From the NCBI RefSeq assembly GCF_013215345.1, contig NZ_JABSOV010000020.1:1-42325 (forward strand): 42,325 nucleotides of DNA, written 5' to 3'. Shown one piece after another: positions 1 to 8,045 of this stretch; position 1 is the stretch's first letter; every line of letters starts with the position of its first letter. The stretch comes from Colwellia sp. Its GTDB lineage: Bacteria; Pseudomonadota; Gammaproteobacteria; Enterobacterales; Alteromonadaceae. The notes under the pieces are model-generated. The model did no database searches, had not been told where the DNA came from, and was given only the letters and a program-made list of their open reading frames with translations. The position numbers and the translations under genes are program-made.

Positions 1-2991
1 CTCAGGTAAAGTTTCCATTAAATGATCAAGTTTAGCAGATTGATTAACTTTTTTAGCGCCGTCAAGTGACAGTAACTTAGGATGATTACATACTTGTCTT
101 AGCTTTAATAACGCATCTAAAACTTCTATCTGACTACGTTTTAAGCCCTTCTCAGCAATAATATCCTTTAAGCGACTATCCATGGCTAAACGCACTGACT
201 CATACAACTCAGCTTGTTTACCTTCAATACGCAGGGTTTGAATTATTATCGTTTTCGACGGTAGTTCAGTGGCTATTTTGTCTTTGGTTCTACGTAAAAT
301 AAACGGTTTAATGCGCTGATTTAATAACTGCTTACGCTCTTGATCACCATGTTTCTCTATAGGGTTTCTAAAAATTTTGGTAAATTGCCTTTGTCCGCCT
401 AAAAAACCGGGCAGTAAAAAATTAAATTGTGCCCAGAATTCACCTAAATGATTCTCCATGGGTGTACCGGTTAAACACAATTTATGCTGCGCTCTGAGTG
501 ACTGAAACGCTTGGTATAATTTAGTTTTTGGGTTTTTTATATAGTGAGCTTCATCAAGAATAAGGTAATAAAATTTATGCTGACAATAAAGATCTAAATC
601 TTTAGTGAGTAAGGCATAGCTGGTAATAATTAAATCAACGGGATTTTTGACGTCTTCATTACCTTCAAGCCTTTGCAGGCAACCGAAGTGCTGATAACGT
701 TTAGTACCGTGTAAGACTTGATAAGAAAGTTCAGGGGTAAATTTTTCAATTTCATTGGCCCAGTTAAAAATAACACTGGTGGGCGCAACAATTAATACCG
801 GCTTAGTCAATCGGCCTTGCTGCTTTTCAATTAATAAGTGCGCCAAGGTTTGAATGGTTTTACCTAAACCCATGTCATCAGCCAAAATACCGTTTAATTG
901 ATACTCCCGCAAAAACTGCAACCAGTTGAGTCCTTGATGCTGATAAGTTCTTAACGTCGCGTTTAAACCTGTCGGCAGTGCCACAGCAGTTATTTTTTGA
1001 AAGTTTTTTAGCTTATCTGCCAGCTCTCTTAACCTACTTGCGCCTGCTGTTATCATGCCTTGGTCATCTAGCATCGATAACGTTTGATGTCCTTGAAAGC
1101 GTGATAGCTCCATGGTGCCGTCTTTATTTAACGCATTAGGCATAAAGAGTTCAATAAACTGCTTTAATATTGGCTGTACGCTTTGATAACGCAAGGCAAC
1201 AAATTCACCATTGTCTAGGTCAACATAAATAGGAGTGTCGGGCGAAATAAGCGGTTCTTTTGCGATAACTAAACCATCTTGATCTACATTTTCGTGAGTA
1301 ACTTGTTCAGGGGCAACCTTGTCGCGATCAGCTTTGTCACGGTCCAAGAGGGCCGATCTAGGTAATTGTTCAATAGCACCCAGCAAAATAGGAAACGCGG
1401 GCATTTTTTTACCATCAATGGTTAAGTTTAACCCTAACGAGAAAAAATCATGATCATCGGTTTCAATCACTTCGGCATCAAATATGCTATCGGTGGCGAG
1501 TGATTTATAATAAAAAGCATCGGCAAAGCTAATATGCCAGCCTAAATCTTTAAGTAAGGGGATTTCTTGATCTAAAAACTGATGCCAAGCATAACGGCCT
1601 TGCAACATCATGGAAAATTTAGGCGTTTTATCGGCAAGTGAAGCGTCTTTATTCAAATACTCGGCATTAATAAAAGCGTAACGCTTAGGGATAGGCACAG
1701 GGCTAAACTTTAACTTGGTCAATTTATCAATAACCGCTTGCTCAAAAGCTAAGTCTCGATAAATCTTTACCTCAATTGAAGCCTCGCTTGAGTTCTTACT
1801 AGAACTATCACTTGAACTCTCGTTTTCATCCTCACTATCACCATCAGGTAAGCTTGCTGGTGTAATCGTAACACTCTCATTATGCGGATTAACTAAATTA
1901 CCCTGATAGGAAAAATTAACCCTCACATTACCCGTTTGTGGATTTTTTTCTAGCGGAGTAGAAAAGTACAAATGCACGTCGGGCTTGGTTAGGTCTTGTG
2001 AGAACTGTGTTTTGGGTTTAGGTAAGCGTTGCACAGCATCACCTAACGACATAGACAGCTTATTCATTACCCAAGGCAATCTATCTTCTTCAAAAATGGG
2101 TGAGTTAAGTAAGTCGGCTTCAAAATCACAGCGAGTATTGGTATTAATTTGTCCAAAGCAATTTTTTTCTTCATCATAAAAACAAAGTGGTTGTGCTTTA
2201 ATAATTTGAATACTGCTTGAAGGCTCATTAAAAACCAGCTTTAAAGTATGTAAATTATTATCCAGTGCTAGCCACTGCCATTCAGCTTCTATGGGCTCAC
2301 TTAAGGTAATGGCTTGATCTAAATTGAATTTTGTATCCCAAAAACAGCGATTTGTTTTTATAATCTGTGCAAATAAATCAAAATACTTAATATCATCGCC
2401 AAATTGGTTAGTACGCATAAGCTCGGTAATAACCGCGACATCCTCGTTAGTCGCATAGGCACTATTAATTAACGAACTGGTAGAATATTCACTGCCAAGG
2501 GAGCTGCTCCAGCCGCCACTTTTTTTGGCGCGCGTTGATTTTATCGCCAAAGTATAATAATCGTCTTCGTTAAAACCGTTGGGTTTTAAAAAGTACAATA
2601 ACGATTTTTGCTGAGGATTGGGTTGATATCTACTGGGCTGGGCTTGAAAGTGGCTAAGCCATCTATCAATAATTCTTTCAGGTGTGGCAATACTGTTTCG
2701 ATCAAAATGTTCATGAATAAAACACTGCGCCAAGGCTGCACCATGTTTACAATCACGGCCGACATAACAATCACAATAACTGGCAATACCATCATGCTTA
2801 ATATTTAACACTAAACGCGTTAAGTAAGTCGACTGATTAGAGCGCTCACTAAAAACGACACCACGAATTATTTCACCATCAAGGGCACAGGTTTTAATAC
2901 CATCAGCCTGATAAATTCTAGCGCCTTTTTTCCACTCATTTTTAGTGAAGTGTTGTTCAAGTAATTCTGGGGTAAAAATGTTTTTGGCCAT
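1..2991 (-). CDS. SWIM zinc finger / SNF2-family helicase (3' end outside window)
   Basis: The minus-strand frame is open from an ATG at 2991 to the window edge (997 codons), so the C-terminus is missing. Near residues 72-90 there is a SWIM-type zinc motif (CDC followed by CKH). A Ser/Asp/Glu-rich linker lies near residue 390. The SNF2 ATPase core follows: Walker A DDMGLGKT at about 707, an SAPT-like APTSVIFNW, DEAH box LDEAHYIKN at about 812, and LTGTPMEN. The second helicase lobe starts just before the edge. This is the bacterial SNF2/Rad54-like architecture, an ATP-driven DNA translocase of unknown cellular task. No clear Shine-Dalgarno sequence precedes the ATG. The family call is firm; the biological role is not known. 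Confidence 0.9.
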   Translation of the reverse strand, partial: MAKNIFTPELLEQHFTKNEWKKGARIYQADGIKTCALDGEIIRGVVFSERSNQSTYLTRLVLNIKHDGIASYCDCYVGRDCKHGAALAQCFIHEHFDRNSIATPERIIDRWLSHFQAQPSRYQPNPQQKSLLYFLKPNGFNEDDYYTLAIKSTRAKKSGGWSSSLGSEYSTSSLINSAYATNEDVAVITELMRTNQFGDDIKYFDLFAQIIKTNRCFWDTKFNLDQAITLSEPIEAEWQWLALDNNLHTLKLVFNEPSSSIQIIKAQPLCFYDEEKNCFGQINTNTRCDFEADLLNSPIFEEDRLPWVMNKLSMSLGDAVQRLPKPKTQFSQDLTKPDVHLYFSTPLEKNPQTGNVRVNFSYQGNLVNPHNESVTITPASLPDGDSEDENESSSDSSSKNSSEASIEVKIYRDLAFEQAVIDKLTKLKFSPVPIPKRYAFINAEYLNKDASLADKTPKFSMMLQGRYAWHQFLDQEIPLLKDLGWHISFADAFYYKSLATDSIFDAEVIETDDHDFFSLGLNLTIDGKKMPAFPILLGAIEQLPRSALLDRDKADRDKVAPEQVTHENVDQDGLVIAKEPLISPDTPIYVDLDNGEFVALRYQSVQPILKQFIELFMPNALNKDGTMELSRFQGHQTLSMLDDQGMITAGASRLRELADKLKNFQKITAVALPTGLNATLRTYQHQGLNWLQFLREYQLNGILADDMGLGKTIQTLAHLLIEKQQGRLTKPVLIVAPTSVIFNWANEIEKFTPELSYQVLHGTKRYQHFGCLQRLEGNEDVKNPVDLIITSYALLTKDLDLYCQHKFYYLILDEAHYIKNPKTKLYQAFQSLRAQHKLCLTGTPMENHLGEFWAQFNFLLPGFLGGQRQFTKIFRNPIEKHGDQERKQLLNQRIKPFILRRTKDKIATELPSKTIIIQTLRIEGKQAELYESVRLAMDSRLKDIIAEKGLKRSQIEVLDALLKLRQVCNHPKLLSLDGAKKVNQSAKLDHLMETLPE

Positions 2992-3295
2992 AAGTTCTTA
3001 ATTATTATGCGTTCAAATAGGTTACATAGGGTGACTAGCTTAGTTAGCTTAGACAGTAATCAGCTCTCAAGAGAATGATTACTCTCAATTACCCTAATAA
3101 TAGCTAAGGATAGAGCAGGGGATAATGTTAATAGCGAGTCAGGTATTATTTTAGCCGAATAATATCATAAAGGCTTATTTTTCATAAGGTGAACAGCGAT
3201 ATTTTGTTTGTTAGTAATGCATTAATTTTAAATAACTACGTTTGAGATTGATTGTTGTTTACAATGGTAAAAAAAAATCATGTAGTTAGGTTTTA
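2992..3295. other. Intergenic region between divergent helicase and exporter genes
   Basis: About 300 AT-rich bases separate the two divergent start codons. It must hold both promoters, but I see no convincing operator, hairpin or small gene. Confidence 0.5.
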
Positions 3296-4177
3296 ATGTC
3301 ATATCTTATTTCGGTTACCCTATTGTGGGCTTTTTCATTTAGTTTAATTGGCGTGTATTTAGCAGGGCAGGTTGATGCTTGGTTCTCGGTATTAATGCGT
3401 GTTGGTTTGGCTATGTTAGTCTTTTTACCCTTTTTACGATTTAATGAAATTAGCTGGCAAAGCGCCGTTAAATTAATGGGCATAGGTGCAATTCAATTAG
3501 GCTTAATGTACGTTTTTTATTATCAGTCATTCTTGTATTTGTCAGTGCCTGAAGTTTTATTATTTACGGTGATGACCCCTATTTATATCACCTTATTAAA
3601 TGATGCTTTTGAGCGAAAATTTCACCTCAACTTTATGTTAACCGCATTACTGGCAACCTCAGGTGCTATTGCCATTCGTTTTAACGGCATAGACGCTAAC
3701 TTCATTACTGGTTTGCTCTTAGTGCAAGCTGCTAATTTATGTTTTGCTACCGGGCAGGTCTGTTATAAACGCTTAATGGCTGCTCAGCAGCTAAAACAGT
3801 CTATCAATCAAAAAGCAATATTTGCCTGGTTTTTCATCGGTGCGTTTTGTGTGGCTGTCATTTGTTATTTAATTTTTGGTAATGCCAATAAGCTACCGAC
3901 AACTGAGTTGCAATGGGGCGTATTAGTTTATTTGGGCATTATAGCCTCAGGAGTTGGTTTTTTTGCTTGGAATAAAGGTGCTACTTTGGTTAATGTTGGT
4001 GCACTGGCTATTATGAATAACTTGCTTATCCCTGCTGGCATTATCGTAAATTTAGTGATTTGGAATCGTGATGCTGATATTGCGCGATTAGTCTTTGGCG
4101 GCTCACTCATTGTCCTGTCGTTAGTACTGAACCAATGGTTAGAGAAGCGCAGAAACGCGTATAAAGCCAGTGAATAA
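3296..4177 (+). CDS. EamA/DMT-family membrane transporter
   Basis: The 293-residue protein is almost entirely hydrophobic, with about ten predicted membrane helices arranged as two EamA repeats, the usual size for drug/metabolite exporters. The N-terminus (LLWAFSFSLIGVYLAG) and the helix ending in PEVLLFTVMTPIYITLL are typical of the family. Substrates of such proteins range from amino acids to drugs and cannot be read from sequence. The start is supported by a TTAGG element six bases upstream. The gene is monocistronic and followed by a hairpin terminator shared with the convergent lipoprotein operon. Confidence 0.85.
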   Translation: MSYLISVTLLWAFSFSLIGVYLAGQVDAWFSVLMRVGLAMLVFLPFLRFNEISWQSAVKLMGIGAIQLGLMYVFYYQSFLYLSVPEVLLFTVMTPIYITLLNDAFERKFHLNFMLTALLATSGAIAIRFNGIDANFITGLLLVQAANLCFATGQVCYKRLMAAQQLKQSINQKAIFAWFFIGAFCVAVICYLIFGNANKLPTTELQWGVLVYLGIIASGVGFFAWNKGATLVNVGALAIMNNLLIPAGIIVNLVIWNRDADIARLVFGGSLIVLSLVLNQWLEKRRNAYKASE

Positions 4178-4280
4178 ATAGCTGAAGCCTTAAATAAAAC
4201 GACAAAGCTATAAAGCGACCAGGCTTTAACTTAAATTGGCCACCGAAAGTATGCTTGTCCCCGAGTTCAGCCGAGCAATT

Positions 4281-4314
4281 AAAAAAGGCCGATGCGTAAT
4301 GCATCGACCTTTTT
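4281..4314. terminator. Bidirectional rho-independent terminator
   Basis: GGCCGATGC and GCATCGACC form a 9-bp stem with one mismatch, flanked by an A-run on the left and a T-run on the right. It can terminate both the plus-strand exporter gene and the minus-strand lipoprotein operon. Confidence 0.75.
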
Positions 4315-4342
4315 CTCTCTATGTAAATTCGGCTATTAAATG

Positions 4343-4717
4343 TTATCGTTTAAAGCAAGACCTTGTCTTTAATAGCCACTCTTGACCTGTATCAAGTCGT
4401 TTAAGCAAACAAGTACCGGCTTTTTTTCTTAATTCAAACACTAAAGCCGGTTTTATTTCCTTACTATAAACTTTTACCCCCTGTGGTGAGGTTACCGGCG
4501 GAGTCGTCAATAATAATCGGCTCGACTGTTGAAAGACATCCTGTGTTATTGGTATCTTCTTGCCCGCCAAAGCATTGCTAACGACAGCAACAATTTCAGC
4601 GCGGGCTTCACTACTGTTATCAGGCAGTAATGCCGCAAATGATTCATGAGCCTGCAGAGCACAAGCTGACAGAAGACTTAAAGACAGCGCGACAAAAGTA
4701 AGTTGTTTAATTATCAT
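4343..4717 (-). CDS. Small predicted lipoprotein
   Basis: The 124-residue product has a signal peptide ending in a lipobox, LLSAC, with the lipidated Cys at position 19. The rest has no motif I recognise; it contains two late cysteines (in GTCLL and RSCFK) that could form a disulfide. Its ATG overlaps the stop of the upstream S41-protease gene by four bases (ATGA), so the two are translationally coupled and probably work together in the cell envelope. Function unknown. Confidence 0.7.
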   Translation of the reverse strand: MIIKQLTFVALSLSLLSACALQAHESFAALLPDNSSEARAEIVAVVSNALAGKKIPITQDVFQQSSRLLLTTPPVTSPQGVKVYSKEIKPALVFELRKKAGTCLLKRLDTGQEWLLKTRSCFKR

Positions 4718-6447
4718 TGAGTTTTACCAGCTCTGACATGGCGGAATTTATCAAAATAAATATCATCAATAATCGCATCTTGTCGTGGCGTGCGAGTATT
4801 AAACTTAGCGCCAAAATAATTAACCGAGTTGCTTGGTTGAGATAACGTTGATTTCGTCGAACTAAAACCATTAATCGATTTACGGCTTAACTTAACAGAT
4901 GGTTCGACAATCACAGGACAAGTATTATGTGTTTGATAATAAAGCGCACTAGCGAGTAACATTTCTTCTTTATCACCCAGCGAGTGCAAATAATCCTCCT
5001 CAATAGGACAACCTTGTACTTGATAGAGCTTACCTGCTTCAGGCAACTTAGCGGGTACTAAACCATCGGAATAATCACCAAAACCGGCATCATTTTCTCC
5101 TTTAAACTGTACAGTGAAATAGGTAGAGCCACAGTTATCTTTACTAAAGAAACCGTAGGGTTTTCCGCAGGTTGTTTCACCTATTTGAATAACTTCTATG
5201 CCAACACCAATTAACGAATTGATAAATGATTCACTCGCTGAGCAGGAAGAGCCGGTGGTAAGCACATAAACTCGAGCTAAATCTAAGGTTGGCAGTGCTT
5301 GATCCGCTTGAATAATTGAGTCGCCACCAATTAAACGTCTTAAATCAATGGTCACATCAAGAAAAGGTGTCTCGGTACTGGCATTTTTATCGTTGTAAAC
5401 AATTTTTTCGTATAGCTTACCCTCGGTAACATCTTTACCGGCAACCATATAAGCCAATTGCGACGACAGCGCTAAAAAACCACCACCGTTATAACGTAAA
5501 TCAACCACTAAATCAGTAATTTGATTTGCCGAAAAAAGCGTAAATTGATCAAAGAGATCTTTTTCTACCGTAGAAATACTAAAAGAATTTAATAATAAAT
5601 AACCGACATTTCCCTGTGGCGTAGCTATTGTTTTAGCTAACTGTAACGGTACTGCGGTAATGGCGGCAGTTTGCAACGTTACTTGATATTCTTCATTATT
5701 AATATCAATAAACTTAAAGGTATGACTTTCGCCTTCGTTGCTACTATATATGGCATTCTCCATAATATTAATGTCACTTTGCGCCGTGGTATTAACAAAA
5801 TCAACCCCATCAATTTCCAGCAGCTTCGAACCACGAGAAACGCCCGCCGTCATTGCTTGCGTATTTGGCGTGACATTTTTTACCTGCCAACTTCTCGGTG
5901 GAGCAATACTGCTTTTTTTATCAAAGGTAATACCGTAGCCATAGCTGACGCCTAATTGTGTGCGCTCTTCAACATTACTTGTCGGCTCCATCCAATGAAA
6001 CTTATCTTTCGGAGCGCCAGAATCTGTTACCGCTGTTGTTTTAAGTTGCTCGAAATAATCGATTAAATTAAAGTTTTTTGGATTTTTATCAATTACTTCT
6101 TTGTACCAAAGGTAAGTCTCATGAGTAAAGGCACGTTGCCAATGTTTTTCAAGTAGCTCACTGCCTGGTTTATCTGGATAAGTGATATGAGTAATAGGGC
6201 TGCTGCCACTGCGGGGATCCTTACATTGAGCAACAAAGTCACTTGACGGTTGAAATTGATCTTGCAGCCAAGTAGGCCCAGTGACGGTTTTAGTCACTGG
6301 AGCTTTAGTAACCTTAGTTGTTCCGCCAGAGCCACCACCACAGCCAGTGAGCATAACTAACGGCAGTGTTATGGTTAACAATAATTGCGGAATTCTATTT
6401 TTTTTACTTATGGTACTTTGTTCACTTTTGTCAATAACAACTGTCAT
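4714..6447 (-). CDS. PDZ-containing S41-family (CtpA/Tsp-like) lipoprotein protease
   Basis: A 577-residue protein with an unusually long charged N-region, then a hydrophobic stretch and lipobox LTGC (Cys at about 36), followed by a Gly/Thr-rich linker. A PDZ-like region lies at about 180-265 (QAMTAGVSRGSKLLEIDGVDF). The S41 peptidase core follows: VVDLRYNGGGF, then GSSCSASES near 400 with the expected nucleophilic Ser, and GETTCGKPYGF near 425 with the general-base Lys about 26 residues later, close to the spacing in E. coli Tsp. Both catalytic residues are present, so it is probably active. It is anchored in the envelope and co-transcribed with the small lipoprotein. Substrate unknown. Confidence 0.85.
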   Translation of the reverse strand: MTVVIDKSEQSTISKKNRIPQLLLTITLPLVMLTGCGGGSGGTTKVTKAPVTKTVTGPTWLQDQFQPSSDFVAQCKDPRSGSSPITHITYPDKPGSELLEKHWQRAFTHETYLWYKEVIDKNPKNFNLIDYFEQLKTTAVTDSGAPKDKFHWMEPTSNVEERTQLGVSYGYGITFDKKSSIAPPRSWQVKNVTPNTQAMTAGVSRGSKLLEIDGVDFVNTTAQSDINIMENAIYSSNEGESHTFKFIDINNEEYQVTLQTAAITAVPLQLAKTIATPQGNVGYLLLNSFSISTVEKDLFDQFTLFSANQITDLVVDLRYNGGGFLALSSQLAYMVAGKDVTEGKLYEKIVYNDKNASTETPFLDVTIDLRRLIGGDSIIQADQALPTLDLARVYVLTTGSSCSASESFINSLIGVGIEVIQIGETTCGKPYGFFSKDNCGSTYFTVQFKGENDAGFGDYSDGLVPAKLPEAGKLYQVQGCPIEEDYLHSLGDKEEMLLASALYYQTHNTCPVIVEPSVKLSRKSINGFSSTKSTLSQPSNSVNYFGAKFNTRTPRQDAIIDDIYFDKFRHVRAGKTQ

Positions 6448-6764
6448 CTACACTATTCCCTTTTAATATGAATCCATTTAAGTCGTCTTTGGATAAAGTA
6501 ATATTCTATAACTTAGGCCAAAGAAAAAAATCGTATCTTAAGTTATATTTAAGTAATTAACAAACACTTACCATGATTTACAAACCACCATCAGGCAGTT
6601 TAGTCGGCTCTAATAATACTTCTTAATACATTAGATCTGGTTTTTTTTGAAAGTATGGATGTCCCCAATTATATTTTTAAGCGAGTATCCTAGTTACTTT
6701 ATTTTTTTTTCATAAATAGGGTATTTTATTTGTAAATTTAATTTCTAATTTTTGGACTGTAAAA
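6448..6764. other. Intergenic region with RAYT-type repeat ends
   Basis: AT-rich, no gene. It contains two short motifs matching the ends of the RAYT element at 14679-15938: ATGGATGTCCCC at 6655-6666 and AAGCGAGTATCCTAGTTA at 6679-6696. Confidence 0.55.
6655..6696. repeat. Pair of RAYT-element end motifs (MITE-like remnant)
   Basis: ATGGATGTCC followed 14 bases later by AAGCGAGTATCCTAGTTA. The second motif matches the right end of the transposase element (GCGAGTGTCCTAGTTAAT at 15921) at all but one of its first bases. The first motif is the reverse complement of the GGACATCCAT seen at 12528. The two ends lie almost back to back, as expected for a heavily deleted non-autonomous copy. Confidence 0.55.
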
Positions 6765-7159
6765 ATGAACATTCTGATTTGGATAGGTAGTACCTTGTTA
6801 GGTGCTGGTGCTGTTTATGTACTAGCGATTATTGCTTTCGCCACATACGTGATACCCCCTCAACACATGACGCCACCCCTGTAAATACTGGAGTCAGTAA
6901 ACAATATCATGTAAAGGAAGGCAAAATTATTTATGTGATGGATGGTTACTTCTTTCAGATCGGCGGCAAAGAAATAGAAGGAGCAGATGTTGGGACCTTT
7001 GAAGTGATAGACCAGTCCTATGCAAAAGATATAAATTTTATTTATTATGATGGAAGGCCCATTGAAGCTGGCCTCCCAAATTCAGTCGAATTTGTTGCAT
7101 CTGAGCTCAATGGCAATTCCCAGTGTGATGGTATTTCTTACCTTAGTGTTAACACCTAA
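6765..7159 (+). pseudogene. Frameshifted DKNYY-repeat membrane-anchored protein
   Basis: An ATG at 6765 opens a 39-codon frame encoding one membrane helix (LIWIGSTLLGAGAVYVLAI) that stops at 6884. The +2 frame is open across the same spot and carries on to 7159 with DKNYY-type motifs (GADVGTFEVIDQSYAKD, then FIYYDGRPIEAG). Joining the frames at the C-run at 6855-6859 gives one protein of about 130 residues. The far 3' part loses similarity where a DUF6326-like frame takes over. The simplest reading is a decayed gene with a single-base slip; a sequencing error or programmed shift cannot be excluded. Confidence 0.55.
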
Positions 7160-7289
7160 GGTTAATCGTTGGCTAAACATAATATTATCTACGGCTTTTA
7201 TATTTATGCTGGTCGCAACAAACTTAACCCAGACTTGGGCGTTTTATCTATTTTTAACGGCGGTAGAGATTGTTATATCAATGGCCTAA
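7080..7289 (+). pseudogene. C-terminal fragment of a DUF6326-like membrane protein
   Basis: In the third frame the sequence reads MAIPSVMVFLTLVLTP, then KVNRWLNIILS and TWAFYLFLTAVEIVIS. This is the pattern of the C-terminal half of DUF6326-type small membrane proteins (AIPSLMVFLSLVL, then NRWLNII). The N-terminal half is absent, and the end is clipped at a TAA where relatives continue with a WYAW-like tail. The fragment overlaps the DKNYY remnant in another frame, so an ancient deletion probably joined two unrelated genes near 7085-7110. Confidence 0.5.
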
Positions 7290-7308
7290 AATTGATGAGA
7301 AAGATTAG

Positions 7309-7976
7309 ATGAATAATTTACAAAAAGTGGTGGTTTCTCTGCACTTGCCCAGGCGATTATTTATCTATTGGCCTTTGTTTATTTTGGTGTGTTTTTCGAC
7401 TTTCCTAGTGATGGCGATACAGCGTAAAAGTTGAGTTTTTTAGCTGATAATCAACTGATGTTATCTGTTGTGAACTTGGTTATGTATGTGTTTTTTGGGG
7501 TTTTGTTAGCGGTATTAGTGTTGGCGTTATACTATCGTTTTAAAAATCGTGCCTTAGTCTTGTCGCAGCTTGCAGCAGTATTTGGCTTTATTTGGGTTGG
7601 CCTTGTTATTGCCAGTGGCATGATTACTAATATTGGCTTGGCAGCGGTGATTAAACTTTCGGTTAATGAGCCAGCACAAGCGATGAGCTTATGGTTGACC
7701 GTTAATATTATTGTTGAGGGTTTGGGCGGCGGCAACGAAGTCGTTGGCGGATTATGGCTGTTGTTATTAAGTTGTGCGGCGTTAAAATCTTATCAGTTTT
7801 CTAAGAGACTTAACTACTTTGGTTTATTGATTGGACTTGCTGGTATTCTAACTATTTATCCTGCGGATATACTCACCGAAATATTTGGCTTAGGTCAAAT
7901 TGTCTGGTTTGTTTGGTTGGGGATAAGCATGCTGGTTACCTGCGAGGTTTATCATAAAGAAGCTGAGCATGATTAA
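7309..7976 (+). pseudogene. Multi-pass membrane protein with a frameshift and an internal stop
   Basis: From the ATG at 7309 the frame reads MNNLQK and then runs off. Adding one base to the A-run at 7322-7326 continues it as SGGFSALAQAIIYLLAF and on to a TAA at 7425. After that stop the same frame is open to 7976 with four or more hydrophobic segments (residues starting KLSFLADNQLMLSVVNLV). Conceptual repair of both lesions gives about 221 residues. The open 3' part alone begins only with a TTG at 7431 and lacks the first helix. I do not recognise a named family with confidence. Confidence 0.5.
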
Positions 7977-8034
7977 TCACGCTCAGCTTTGTGTTTATTG
8001 CAATTAAGCTAACTTAAGATAACTAAAGTTAGCT
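7960..8034. terminator. Two adjacent hairpins between convergent units
   Basis: AAGCTGAGC (7960-7968) pairs perfectly with GCTCAGCTT (7981-7989), and AGCTAACTT (8007-8015) with AAGTTAGCT (8026-8034). They lie between the stop at 7976 and the convergent stop at 8046. T-tracts are short, so strength is uncertain. Confidence 0.55.
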
Positions 8035-8045
8035 GCCACTCAGTT

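Noticed and set aside
6765-7159. Programmed frameshift in the DKNYY gene
   Set aside because: The C-run lacks a clear slippery heptamer and stimulatory hairpin, and neighbouring genes are also decayed, so a mutation is more likely.
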